Assembly (NCBI GenBank): GCA_017510445.1
Contig: JAFWNF010000003.1
Coordinates: 124,001-188,000, forward strand
From: Candidatus Saccharimonadota bacterium
GTDB lineage: Bacteria; Patescibacteriota; Saccharimonadia; Saccharimonadales; Saccharimonadaceae
Reading direction: 5' to 3'
Length of the DNA: 64,000 nucleotides
The notes beneath the pieces are model-generated. The model made no database searches, was not told where the DNA came from, and worked only from the letters and a program-made list of their open reading frames with translations. Shown here in pieces: positions 23,902 to 32,162 of this stretch (positions are counted from its first letter, which is position 1; every line of letters begins with the position of its first letter). The position numbers and the translations under genes were made by a program.

Positions 23902-25449
23902 CTAACCTTGATATTCGCTTTTGTCGTCTGCCCATTTATTCGGTTCATAAACCGTTCCAACAAACCATTTTTCGCCCGTGTTTTTATCACGAATAACAAA
24001 CATAAATGGCTTGTCGAAGGTAATCGTTTTTACAACTGGTTGATCATCATCTGGTTCAGCAATAGCCGCATTCTTGTCCATCACAAAAATTGTAATCGCC
24101 GCTGCCTTAATTCCGTCCTCAGAAAAATCAATATTTGCCTTATGAATAGCTTGAGAAACATATAGTTTTTCCTCTTCGGATATTCCAGAAAAATCTGCTT
24201 TTTCAGCATTAAACGCATCCTTAATTCCAAGGCTTTCTAATTTCTTACCAAATTCTTCCAACTCATAATCAAATTTAAACTTTGGAATATCAACAATTAG
24301 ATAATCAAGTTTTTCAATCGGTTTAACTGTTTGAGCGTCTTTCGGTGCACTACTATACTCGTCCACCGCTACAAGTCCGTCAAGGACCGTATCTAAAGCT
24401 TTTTCGTCCAACTCTTCAACATATCCGTCTAAATCTTCTTCTGGCATAATCGCCACAAACTCAAGCCCAGTTCCCGCAACTTCTTCAAGATCCATTGCTA
24501 CAGCTTTAACTCCGTCCGCGTCATAAAGTCTAGCTCCATCTCCAGTAAACGACCTAGTCATCATCGTTACTTCGTCTTTTGTTCCATCCACATAATTAAA
24601 GTCTCTTCCGCTAGTGCTCTCCGCCTCAAATTTCAACTTCCAATCCAGCTGGATCGCTAGAGCATTTACAAGCGCCATCACCGTATCTGGTCCAATTTTG
24701 ACCCCAGAATTTTTAATCAATCCAAATGTTTTTTGATCAATCCAGCTATCAATCTCGCTTGCATCAGCAAAATCGCTAAACAAAATCTCCGCGTCATATT
24801 TTTCCGTCACCGTATCAATATAATTCGGCAAAACAAACTCTTTAAAGTCATTCTTAATAAATACTGAATTCGCTAGCGAAAGTTTATCTTCGACATTCTG
24901 ATATCCTGTGAGTTCAGTATTGCCTAAAACTTCCTCGATTTGCGTTTTCGTTTCTCCCGACGCCCCTTCATCTAAAAGATTTAAAGCATATTTAATCGAA
25001 AGTGGACTATAAATTACATTCTTTTTGTCTTGCTCCACTTTCAGGAAGCTCATATTCAGCTCTTTCCCATAATCTTTAGAAATAGGTTCTGGCTCTGGAG
25101 TTGGATCAATTACTGGCGTTGGCTCAACCTTATTCAAACCTAAAATCTGCTCACCAAAAATCGAAAAAATAATTGCAGATGCGCCAACTAGAATCAAAAG
25201 CACGGCAAGAACAATAATTCCTTTGTGCGATTTTTTCGGCATCTCTGAAGGGCTCTTAAAATCATCTCTCGGAACTGAATTCAAATCCTCCACCGGCACG
25301 CTCGGCGTTGGTGTTTGGTTCGTTTCTACCGACGGGTTTTGCTCTGGCACGCTTGGCGCACCGCCAAAATTCGTTCTGTTTATTCCGTCTATATTATTGA
25401 CGCCACCCGGCATCGCTCCCCCACCTGATCGATTGTCGTTATTATCCAT
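23902..25449 (-). CDS. Surface-anchored serpin (serine protease inhibitor)
   Basis: 515 aa. Residues 1-80 are a Pro/Asn-rich cytoplasmic part, one transmembrane helix follows (GIIVLAVLLILVGASAIIFSIFG), then a Pro-rich linker and a full serpin domain of about 370 residues. Serpin landmarks: NVIYSPLSIKYALNLLDEGASGETKTQIEEVLG, LSLANSVFIKNDF, TVMALVNALAIQLDWKLKF, TVKPIEKLDYLIVDIPKFKFDYE, VSQAIHKANIDFSEDGIKAAAIT (the reactive-loop hinge) and FDKPFMFVIRDKNTGEKWFVGTV. The Ala-rich hinge is typical of inhibitory serpins. The P1 residue is uncertain (K or N near VMDKN) because the loop is longer than usual. Probably protects against host or neighbour proteases. Confidence 0.93.
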   Translation of the reverse strand: MDNNDNRSGGGAMPGGVNNIDGINRTNFGGAPSVPEQNPSVETNQTPTPSVPVEDLNSVPRDDFKSPSEMPKKSHKGIIVLAVLLILVGASAIIFSIFGEQILGLNKVEPTPVIDPTPEPEPISKDYGKELNMSFLKVEQDKKNVIYSPLSIKYALNLLDEGASGETKTQIEEVLGNTELTGYQNVEDKLSLANSVFIKNDFKEFVLPNYIDTVTEKYDAEILFSDFADASEIDSWIDQKTFGLIKNSGVKIGPDTVMALVNALAIQLDWKLKFEAESTSGRDFNYVDGTKDEVTMMTRSFTGDGARLYDADGVKAVAMDLEEVAGTGLEFVAIMPEEDLDGYVEELDEKALDTVLDGLVAVDEYSSAPKDAQTVKPIEKLDYLIVDIPKFKFDYELEEFGKKLESLGIKDAFNAEKADFSGISEEEKLYVSQAIHKANIDFSEDGIKAAAITIFVMDKNAAIAEPDDDQPVVKTITFDKPFMFVIRDKNTGEKWFVGTVYEPNKWADDKSEYQG

Positions 25450-25455
25450 ATTTCC

Positions 25456-25461
25456 ATTTTA
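25456..25461 (-). promoter_or_regulatory. -10 box for leaderless serpin mRNA
   Basis: TAAAAT ends 6 nt before the serpin ATG (25449); no Shine-Dalgarno. Confidence 0.6.
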
Positions 25462-25479
25462 ACATAAGAAATATAAAAA

Positions 25480-26355
25480 CTACACTAAAGTCCACTGATT
25501 CGCGCCTAATGCCCGAACTCTCCCCTTAATCTCCAAAACTGTCGCCGTTTGATTAAAATCAGATACCGAAATCCCAGTTTCTTCCACGATTTCACTCCCA
25601 TCCGAGATCCCCTCAAAAAGCGCCTTCAAAATTGCCGTCTCAATCTCATTATCTCCGAACAGTAGAAGCTCTTGTCCCTTCTTTTTACGTGTTTTCTTAA
25701 CAGGGAAGAGAAAATTCAAGACATCATCCACCCCTGTATATGGTTCAGCTCCCTCTTTAATCAGCTTATTACACCCCTGTGAATAAGGATTTGTGATGTT
25801 TCCAGGAACCGCAAAGAGCATTTTATTCTGATCTAGAGCATGCATCGCTGTATTCAAGGAGCCTGATTTTTCCGTCGCTTCAACCACCACCACCGCATCA
25901 GAAAGCCCAGAAATCAGGCGGTTTCTCTGTAAAAAACTCCCTTTACCGGGGTAAATTTTGTCTCCTTCATGATACTCGCTAATCACAGCACCCCCTAAAT
26001 CAATCATTTTTCGTGCCAAATCTAGGTTAGCTTTTGGATAAAACTTCTCTATTTCTGTCCCCAATATCCCTATAGACACCCCTCCAGCATCTACCGCACC
26101 CCTGTGAGCAATCCCGTCAATCCCATAGGCTAGCCCGGAAATAACAACTACACCTCTCTCAGCCAGCTCAAACGCTAATCTATAGGCAATTTCCTCGCCA
26201 TATCTGGTATTTCTCCTTGAACCAACAATCGCCACCGCTTTTTCGCGTTTTTCAGGCAATTTTCCATAAAAATACAACATTTTTGGCTTAAGCGCAATAG
26301 TTTCTAACACCTCTGTAAATTTGTTCTCTTGGGGTGAAATTTCGTTGATTTTCAT
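25480..26355 (-). CDS. dprA: DNA processing protein DprA (Smf)
   Basis: 291 aa from the ATG at 26355 (MKINEISPQENKF); longer upstream frames run into the promoter region of the divergent ncRNA. DprA protects incoming single-stranded DNA during natural transformation and loads RecA. The Rossmann-fold signatures are AVAIVGSRRNTRYGEE, VISGLAYGIDGIAHRGA, ILGTEIEKFYPKAN, SFLQRNRLISGLSDAVVVVEA and SGSLNTAMHALDQNKMLFAVPGNI; a winged-helix C-terminal domain follows. It supports competence, together with the prepilin peptidase at 52128. The gene contains three copies of ACCCCTGT. Confidence 0.95.
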   Translation of the reverse strand: MKINEISPQENKFTEVLETIALKPKMLYFYGKLPEKREKAVAIVGSRRNTRYGEEIAYRLAFELAERGVVVISGLAYGIDGIAHRGAVDAGGVSIGILGTEIEKFYPKANLDLARKMIDLGGAVISEYHEGDKIYPGKGSFLQRNRLISGLSDAVVVVEATEKSGSLNTAMHALDQNKMLFAVPGNITNPYSQGCNKLIKEGAEPYTGVDDVLNFLFPVKKTRKKKGQELLLFGDNEIETAILKALFEGISDGSEIVEETGISVSDFNQTATVLEIKGRVRALGANQWTLV

Positions 26356-26374
26356 AGATTTTATGAAAAAAGTG

Positions 26375-26403
26375 TTGACTTTTTTACTCCTGTGTGATAT
26401 AAT
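26375..26403 (+). promoter_or_regulatory. Consensus promoter of the 26410 ncRNA
   Basis: TTGACT at 26375-26380, 17-nt spacer, TATAAT at 26398-26403. Divergent from dprA. Confidence 0.82.
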
Positions 26404-26409
26404 GGTTGT

Positions 26410-26704
26410 AGTTAGGGGCAAATTGTCCCAAACTGCACCTAAAAAATCTTAATTCCTGTTAGATCAAGTCTAACAGAAGTTGCGTGCTTTTGAAACCCTC
26501 AAGTCTAAAATTTCTAATGGTTTTAGATTAAAAAGTATTACCTCCACTTTCGAGGACTCTTCGAAGGCATAGCAATCCCTACAACCGGCGGGCCCCAATT
26601 TGTGTGAGGTGGGTCGCGCTTCCGGGGTTCTCCCGGTGTCAAAAGAGATGTGTTGCAGGGTGAAAAAGCCTCAGGTGATGCCCACCCTTACCTGAGGCTT
26701 TTTT
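26410..26704 (+). ncRNA. Unidentified structured RNA of about 295 nt
   Basis: Between a consensus promoter and a strong terminator there is no credible reading frame, but several perfect hairpins: CTGTTAGA/TCTAACAG, TCTAAAA/TTTTAGA, CTTTCGA/TCGAAGG (one G-T), and a larger GC-rich domain around 26590-26640 (ACCGG with CCGGT). The sequence AGGGTG before the terminator can pair with CACCCT in the terminator loop. I looked for tmRNA, RNase P, SRP and T-box signatures and did not find them. It could be a housekeeping RNA too diverged to recognise, or a leader for the surface operon at 27003. Confidence 0.6.
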
Positions 26705-26706
26705 GT
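26663..26706 (+). terminator. Strong terminator of the 26410 ncRNA
   Basis: AAAAAGCCTCAGGT pairs perfectly with ACCTGAGGCTTTTTT (14 bp) around a 13-nt loop that contains CCCACCC. Confidence 0.9.
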
Positions 26707-26860
26707 GTTTCAAGCACAAAACCGAAGGAAGCGTGCAAACGCTGACGAGGCTTTTTGTGCGAAGCATAAAACCGAAGAACAAGGAACGCCGTTCTGAGGC
26801 TTTTTTGTGCCAACAAAACCGAAGAATAAGGAAAGCCGTTCTGGGGCTTTTTTGTTTGTC
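26690..26860 (+). repeat. Degenerate tandem repeat of terminator 3' halves
   Basis: Four copies of (A/G)GGCTTTTTTGTG-type sequence at spacings of about 45-58 nt, alternating with three copies of ACAAAACCGAAG(A/G)A, two of them followed by AAGGAA. Local hairpins (GCACAAAA/TTTTGTGC; GAACGCCGTTC) suggest a series of weak terminators descended from the ncRNA terminator. Confidence 0.7.
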
Positions 26861-26938
26861 AAAAATAAAGTAAATTATTTTATTGAATCGCGAGCCGACA
26901 AAAATTTGACAATTTCCTACATTCTTTCGAAAAACCAC

Positions 26939-26966
26939 TTGCATTTTAAAGTTTTTATGCTAAAAT
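26939..26966 (+). promoter_or_regulatory. Promoter of the SipW-substrate operon
   Basis: TTGCAT at 26939-26944 and TGC-TAAAAT (26961-26966), 16-nt spacer, 37 nt before the ATG at 27003, which has AAAAAGGAA as Shine-Dalgarno. Confidence 0.65.
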
Positions 26967-27002
26967 GAGTTCAAAATTAAAACATAAAAAGGAAATTATT
27001 TT

Positions 27003-27755
27003 ATGGCAACAAACAAAAAATCAACCGCTAAAAAGACTGCTGCGAGAAAAGTTGCAAAGCCTGCGCCAAAAAAATGCGCAACTCGCACCTGCAAAAAGAA
27101 AGAACAGAAAAGCGAAAAACATAAATTTATTATTTTTGCTCTTGCCGTCGTTCTTATAATCCTTTGCGGTAGTCTCGGCGCAATCACTTGGGCTCGCTAC
27201 GCCACCACACGAACGGGCGCCGCAACGACTCAGGTCGCAAAATGGGCAGTAGCAGTCAAACAAGGATCCGCAAACATCAGTAACAACTTCTCAATTCCTT
27301 TGACAGCAAATAATGCTCACACACAAGTCGCAGAAGATCCTGAGACACATAAACAAAAAATTGCCCCAGGCTCCACGGCAACTGGTGACTTTAAAATTGA
27401 TTTTACTGGCACTGAAGTCTCAACCGAATACAGCATAGCCTTTACCCCTCCAGCCAACTTGCCTACAAATGCCGAAATAACTATGTCAGCTAAGATAGGC
27501 AACGATAATCAATCTGTCGCCTGTACTACCTCTAACGGAATCACTACTTGTACCGGATACTTGTCTCTAGATCAAGTTACTAACACACCTGTCGTTGATA
27601 TCACTGTCCTTGTCAACTGGGATGACCACGACAACTATGTAGCTGGTGACGATGACACGGTTTATGACACACCAGACGGCGAAAAAGCAGCAAGCTTAAG
27701 CCTTGATGTTACCATCTCCGCCAAACAATCATTCGGCCACAATTTCGGTAGCTAA
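27003..27755 (+). CDS. TasA/camelysin-like exported protein, probable SipW substrate
   Basis: 250 aa. A long Lys/Thr-rich N-terminal region with CATRTCKKKE precedes one hydrophobic segment (FIIFALAVVLIILCGSLGAITWARYAT). The mature part looks like a TasA/camelysin beta-sandwich: a PGSTATGDFKIDFTGTEVSTEYSIAF segment matches the 'PG-x-x-G-x-f-x-i-x-n' pattern of that family. The ARY motif just after the hydrophobic core is shared with the proteins at 29122 and 29646, and probably marks the cleavage region. First gene of a locus with its own signal peptidase (28464). Probably a surface fibre subunit. Confidence 0.75.
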   Translation: MATNKKSTAKKTAARKVAKPAPKKCATRTCKKKEQKSEKHKFIIFALAVVLIILCGSLGAITWARYATTRTGAATTQVAKWAVAVKQGSANISNNFSIPLTANNAHTQVAEDPETHKQKIAPGSTATGDFKIDFTGTEVSTEYSIAFTPPANLPTNAEITMSAKIGNDNQSVACTTSNGITTCTGYLSLDQVTNTPVVDITVLVNWDDHDNYVAGDDDTVYDTPDGEKAASLSLDVTISAKQSFGHNFGS

Positions 27756-27769
27756 TTTAAGATAAAATC

Positions 27770-28474
27770 ATGGTCACAAAACGAAAGACTAACAGCCAAG
27801 AATCAAAAAACTACATTTTTGTGACTATTATGGTCACACTAGTAGTAGCGGTTATCACGCTACTACTAGTGTTTCTTTTACTCAGAGGATTCGAACCTAA
27901 CACAGAAAAGATTAATATTATCAATCTAACTGCCTGTTTTTCTTGCAAAGATCCCAATATCCCAGAAACAGGCGATGACGAAAGTGATTCGTCGGGAAAA
28001 ACTTCAGAAGGCGATTCGTCAGAAAAAACTTCGGAAGAAGATTTCACTGTTTTTGACAAAAATATTACATGGGGACTCCTCAGCGACTTAAATATCTTTG
28101 AGGATTCTTTATATAATAATCGCCGTCTAATCGCACCACACTCAACCAACATCTACGAATTTATCGTCAGAAATAACACCGGAGGAACAATCAATTATAA
28201 TTTAACTTTTCGAGAATGTAATTTTAGCAAAATTAATATGAAATATCGGCTCACCCACGAAGGGGAATATCTCGCTGGAAGCGAAACTGAATGGGTAACC
28301 TTCGACGAGCTCAACCAATCTCAAAGAATAATCAAGAACAAAAAAGACGATGTTTATTTTCTCGAATGGAAATGGTTTGACAGCGAAAACGACACCGAAA
28401 TTGGTGAAAGTGATTCTTCCGACTATTCTTTACAAATCATATTAAAAGCCACACAGGAAAAAAATGCCAACTAA
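27770..28474 (+). CDS. TasA-like exported protein with Asp/Ser-rich linker
   Basis: 234 aa. N-terminal transmembrane signal (YIFVTIMVTLVVAVITLLLVFLLL), two Cys (ACFSCKD), a low-complexity Ser/Glu/Asp linker, then ITWGLLSDLNIFEDSLYNNRRLIAPHSTNIYEFIVRNNTGGTINYNLTFREC, which resembles the TasA/CalY core. It lacks the ARY motif of its neighbours, so it may stay anchored as a minor subunit or base protein. Its last 11 nt overlap the signal peptidase gene. Confidence 0.68.
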   Translation: MVTKRKTNSQESKNYIFVTIMVTLVVAVITLLLVFLLLRGFEPNTEKINIINLTACFSCKDPNIPETGDDESDSSGKTSEGDSSEKTSEEDFTVFDKNITWGLLSDLNIFEDSLYNNRRLIAPHSTNIYEFIVRNNTGGTINYNLTFRECNFSKINMKYRLTHEGEYLAGSETEWVTFDELNQSQRIIKNKKDDVYFLEWKWFDSENDTEIGESDSSDYSLQIILKATQEKNAN

Positions 28475-29060
28475 AAAAACACCACAAAAAAAAGAACCAA
28501 TAAAAAAATCAGCACAAACAAAGACGCCAAAAAATAAGAAAAATCCAAAGAAAGTTGTTGCTGATAAAACCGAAAAGGTCAAAGATGATAATTCTAAAAA
28601 AGTCGTCCTTAAATTCCTAAACATTCTAACCTATACATTTGGCACTATCATTATTGTCAGCTATGGTCTACTTTTTTCTCTTCGCCTTCTGACCGAAAAC
28701 AACATGAGCCTCTTTGGCTTTCGTCTTTATCGTATTGGCTCTGGTAGCATGTCGCCAACTTTTGAAATTGGTGACGATATTCTCATTCAGGAAACCAAAG
28801 ACTTTGCTGAAAACGACATCATTACCTACACCGTCAACGAGGAAAATTATGTCACCCATCGTGTCGTCTCGATTGACAGCGAAAAAATCATCACTAAAGG
28901 TGACGCAAATAACATTGCTGATGAAGCAATCAAAAAAAATACCGTCATTGGAAAGTATATAAAACGAGCTGATTATTTCAACTTTATCTCAAATTATAAA
29001 TTCCCACTTATCACTTTTCTAGGAATCCTCATTTTTGCATTAATTCTTTTCAAAAAATAG
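28464..29060 (+). CDS. Signal peptidase I, SipW/archaeal (ER) type
   Basis: 198 aa. A Lys-rich cytoplasmic N-terminus of about 50 residues, a transmembrane helix (LTYTFGTIIIVSYGLLFSL), a catalytic ectodomain, and a second helix at the C-terminus (FPLITFLGILIFALILF). The Ser motif is GSGSMSPTFEIGDDILIQE (catalytic Ser in SMSP, residue about 96). The second motif is YVTHRVVSID, where His replaces the Lys of ordinary bacterial Lep; the third is ITKGDANNIADE. These are the traits of SipW, which processes TasA-type fibre proteins in Bacillus. It is embedded among its likely substrates. Confidence 0.92.
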   Translation: MPTKKTPQKKEPIKKSAQTKTPKNKKNPKKVVADKTEKVKDDNSKKVVLKFLNILTYTFGTIIIVSYGLLFSLRLLTENNMSLFGFRLYRIGSGSMSPTFEIGDDILIQETKDFAENDIITYTVNEENYVTHRVVSIDSEKIITKGDANNIADEAIKKNTVIGKYIKRADYFNFISNYKFPLITFLGILIFALILFKK

Positions 29061-29121
29061 CTGTTTTCCATTGCATTTTTTTATCATAAAAACTATAATT
29101 AAATGCATAAGTGGAGTGTGA

Positions 29122-29649
29122 ATGAAGAAAAGGAAAACACGATATTCTGTTTTTGTTTTCGTTGCCCTGTCGGCAATTTGTCTTTTGATTTCTTTTTCAG
29201 ATATTCCTGATTCTTTTGCAAGATACTTAATCAGTTTTTCAGGCGGAATGACCTCAGATGTTGCAAAGCCTATTCTCGTCGTTGATGTTACTTCTCCGTC
29301 TGACACTCTCGACCCAGAAAACAGTATTGATATCGATTTTGATGTCAAAAATTATGAGAACAACTCTATTTCTGAGGTTGGTCTCGAATATTATCTTTCT
29401 TTTGCAAATACAGGTTCAACCCCATTAACTTTTAGCCTAAAAAACAACTCCTCAAACGAAACCATCCCGCTCGACTCAAACAACAAAACCACCGTCGCCG
29501 CATCTGTCCCGATTACTCAAACAGCCCACCCTTATACTCTAACTGTTTCTTGGGATAGTTCTGGCGACAAATCCTCTGCTCTTGCCAACATCACCGACTC
29601 TCTCGTCATCACTGCGACTGTTAAACAATCCTTCAGGAGCAGCCCATGA
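29122..29649 (+). CDS. TasA-like exported protein, probable SipW substrate
   Basis: 175 aa. Signal region MKKRKTRYSVFVFVALSAICLLISFSDIPDSFARYLI with the ARY motif; the mature part is an all-beta domain with SIDIDFDVKNYENNSISEVGLEYYLSF, FTLKNN-like FSLKNNSSNE and HPYTLTVSWD. GTGGAG 7 nt before the ATG. The stop (TGA) overlaps the next start (ATGA). A -10 TATAAT near 29094 suggests a promoter inside the locus. Confidence 0.7.
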   Translation: MKKRKTRYSVFVFVALSAICLLISFSDIPDSFARYLISFSGGMTSDVAKPILVVDVTSPSDTLDPENSIDIDFDVKNYENNSISEVGLEYYLSFANTGSTPLTFSLKNNSSNETIPLDSNNKTTVAASVPITQTAHPYTLTVSWDSSGDKSSALANITDSLVITATVKQSFRSSP

Positions 29650-31565
29650 GAAAAAGAAAAGCTCTAATTGGTCTTCTCATACTCTTTCTTATCGGCTCAA
29701 TCGTCTTCTTTATTTCGCAAGTTTTCATTCAAATTCAAGAAACCTCTGCTCGTTATGCCTTTATTTCGGTCGGCCAAACCCCATTTTCAACCTCACCTTT
29801 CTATTTTGATGTTACTTGTTCCAGCTCAACCTGCAACGACATGACTATTCCATTAGCTGGTTCTATCCCAATTGAAGTTAAAAATTTTTCCGGCAGTTCT
29901 TATAATACTACTCAAACCACTTACACCATTTCAATCAGCGATGGCAGTGGTACTCACGACGCCTATAATTTCTCTGTCGACGGCGTTACTGCTACTGATG
30001 ACACAATGACAAGAACAATCAACGGCGGAAGCGCCACAACAGACTCGTTCGCAATGAGTTTTACAAAAACCAATCCAAGTTCTTCCGACAACGACATTTA
30101 TGTCACCCTTGTTTCCTCTTCTGCATATGTTAGCTCCCCAACAACCTTCAAAGTCACAGTTGACGTCCCTCAGAGCCTTAATTTCACTGTCACTGGCAAC
30201 CCAACAAACTGGACCAACCAAGATGTTACTCTTACTGCTGTTCCAGACGACGCAAACATTCCTCAATACTCTTTCGACGACGGTGCAACTTGGCAATCCA
30301 ACCCATCAAAAACATTTTCAACAAACCAAACCGTTTGCGTAAAAATTAGAAATTCCTCTAATCAAATTAGTCCAAATCAATGCGTATCTATCACCAAAAT
30401 TGACAAAACTCCTCCAACCATTACTGTTCCAACTGATAAAATTTACACCACAATTAACAACAGTCTTGCTCTCTCTACCGAAATTTCCGCTTCCGACTCT
30501 CAATCCGGACTTAATAACAACAGCCTCATTATCAAACGTTCTAATTCTAGCGTTGTTACTAACGCAAACGAATTCACATCCGTTGGCTGGTACAAATTAA
30601 TCGCCTCTGCAACTGACAATGTTGGAAACATCAACACCGTTGAAACCTCTATTATGGTTCGTCCTCCAACGGGCGGTCATTACGTCTTATTTAAACAGCC
30701 TGTCGCTGGTGTAGGGAAAAACACTGGCGGATCGACTTCTGGATTATTCCAAGACAATGCCGATACTGGTGCCGACGCGAATTGTCCATTCTGTAGCCAA
30801 TATTATTACAGCGGTCCAACGGTAAATAACTATTTCTCCTTCGCTAGCTCAACCAATTTTAGAATCGTCAACATCCCTACGAATTACAACATTAAAATTA
30901 TAGGTGGTGCTTCTAGTAGAACCCAAAGATGGTCAGATGATGAGATATTTAATTCCAGCCAATATACTGCTTGGCAAACTTGGTGGAATAACCGCTACAT
31001 ATATTATGATAACAACGACTCTGCTCGCCTTTCCTTCAGCGCGACCGACGCTTCCCATATTGCCAATGCTACCTTTTATGCTGGGTCTATGAGCAGTGGT
31101 AGTGTCGATAACATCGCCGAGGTAATTTCCGCCGAAAGAACAAACACAAGCCATACAGGCGGGAGTTCGGCTTCCTTTACTGGCCACTTCGCCTATCCAA
31201 ATATTAGCGACTATCTAAAAGCAGGAAATAAACAAGAAACCATCTATAGTATTAGCACCGCCTCACTTACCAACATGGCTACATTCCGAAACTCTTCTTG
31301 GCTTGGCACCAGTAAAAGCCTTTGGACTATGAATGGCGATAATGCTGCATTGTCCTACAATTATTTCTGGGCTCTCTCCTATACAAACGCATTAATTCAA
31401 CAAGGTAACCAAATTTCCGGGATCAGATACAGCACCGCTACAGCCTATCAGCCAGTCTTTTATATAACCGAGGAGACCATTCTTTCCGGCACCGGTACAT
31501 CTTCCGATCCGTTTACCGTTAGAGAAAACTGGGATTGGTTCGACAATGCCCAAACCCTCCAATAA
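29646..31565 (+). CDS. Large multi-domain surface protein, probable SipW substrate
   Basis: 639 aa. Signal region ALIGLLILFLIGSIVFFISQVFIQIQETSARYAF with the ARY motif. Residues about 45-185 form a TasA-like beta domain; 190-340 are Ig-like/Big-type repeats (NFTVTGNPTNWTNQDVTLTAVPDDANIPQYSFDDGATWQ; DKTPPTITVPTDKIYTTI); the C-terminal 300 residues (NFRIVNIPTNYNIKIIGGASS, then TAWQTWWNNRY) resemble a surface domain seen in Firmicutes, ending ILSGTGTSSDPFTVRENWDW. CPFC near residue 375 is the only close Cys pair. Probably an adhesive tip or matrix protein of the SipW locus. Confidence 0.75.
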   Translation: MRKRKALIGLLILFLIGSIVFFISQVFIQIQETSARYAFISVGQTPFSTSPFYFDVTCSSSTCNDMTIPLAGSIPIEVKNFSGSSYNTTQTTYTISISDGSGTHDAYNFSVDGVTATDDTMTRTINGGSATTDSFAMSFTKTNPSSSDNDIYVTLVSSSAYVSSPTTFKVTVDVPQSLNFTVTGNPTNWTNQDVTLTAVPDDANIPQYSFDDGATWQSNPSKTFSTNQTVCVKIRNSSNQISPNQCVSITKIDKTPPTITVPTDKIYTTINNSLALSTEISASDSQSGLNNNSLIIKRSNSSVVTNANEFTSVGWYKLIASATDNVGNINTVETSIMVRPPTGGHYVLFKQPVAGVGKNTGGSTSGLFQDNADTGADANCPFCSQYYYSGPTVNNYFSFASSTNFRIVNIPTNYNIKIIGGASSRTQRWSDDEIFNSSQYTAWQTWWNNRYIYYDNNDSARLSFSATDASHIANATFYAGSMSSGSVDNIAEVISAERTNTSHTGGSSASFTGHFAYPNISDYLKAGNKQETIYSISTASLTNMATFRNSSWLGTSKSLWTMNGDNAALSYNYFWALSYTNALIQQGNQISGIRYSTATAYQPVFYITEETILSGTGTSSDPFTVRENWDWFDNAQTLQ

Positions 31566-31578
31566 TTAACAGATTAAC

Positions 31579-31608
31579 AAAAAATGTTGTAAAAATTACA
31601 ACATTTTT
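31579..31608. repeat. GTTGTAA-TTACAAC palindrome, terminator-like intergenic copy
   Basis: AATGTTGTAA/TTACAACATT arms flanked by A5 and T5, placed between the convergent stops at 31565 and 31622; likely acts as a bidirectional terminator. Confidence 0.7.
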
Positions 31609-31621
31609 CTACCCCTATAAA

Positions 31622-32041
31622 TTATTCTTCTTCGTCTTCGCCCATATCATGTTCGAAATCTTCAACCTCATCCGAAATCGACACTTCTTCTTTTTCCGTC
31701 TCCTCTGTTTTTTCTACAGGCTTCTCAATAATTGTCTCAACTTTTTCTTTTTTAAGTAACGCTTTGCGCTTTCTGGCCTCTTTTTTGGCTTTCTTCTCCA
31801 TTTTTCTTTGCAGTTCTTTTTCTTTTTTCTTGTTTTTTGAACTATTTTCTCCAACAACCTCAATACGATTCAAAAATTTAAAATTAAAGATTTTATCGTC
31901 ATCAAGCGCAATCCAACCATTCACAACATCAACAAAGGTGCACTTTCCAGCAATACAAATCGGCGCCGCAAAACTTGAATGATTATAAGTCGCCTCAAAG
32001 ACCCTTACTCTTTTTCCTTCAAGACTTTTTAGGTTTTCCAT
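31622..32041 (-). CDS. Hypothetical protein with charged coiled-coil tail
   Basis: 139 aa. Residues 1-70 form a compact beta-rich part (GKRVRVFEATYNHSSFAAPICIAGKCTFVDVVNGWIALDDDKIFNFKFL), which resembles a small barrel; residues 75-139 are a Lys/Glu coiled-coil-like tail ending in an acidic stretch. Two Cys (CIAGKC). AAGGAG 6 nt before the ATG and a TATAAT near 32080. Not recognised. Confidence 0.68.
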   Translation of the reverse strand: MENLKSLEGKRVRVFEATYNHSSFAAPICIAGKCTFVDVVNGWIALDDDKIFNFKFLNRIEVVGENSSKNKKKEKELQRKMEKKAKKEARKRKALLKKEKVETIIEKPVEKTEETEKEEVSISDEVEDFEHDMGEDEEE

Positions 32042-32150
32042 TTCACTCCTTTTTTAAACCTTTAAAATTATATGCAATTAATCTTATTATATACCATATT
32101 TAATAATAAAGTTACTAAAAATTTTTTCTTCTTACGCTTGACGAGTATGA

Positions 32151-32156
32151 TATATT
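32151..32156 (+). promoter_or_regulatory. -10 box for leaderless topA mRNA
   Basis: TATATT ends 6 nt before the topA ATG at 32163; no Shine-Dalgarno. Confidence 0.55.
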
Positions 32157-32162
32157 AAGTAT

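Noticed and set aside
26410-26704. tmRNA, RNase P RNA, SRP RNA or T-box leader in this segment
   Set aside because: No tag-peptide frame, no P4 (GAAAGUC/ACAGAA) pair, no GGAAG..AGCAG tetraloop region, and no AGGGUGG-ACCGCG T-box sequence could be found.
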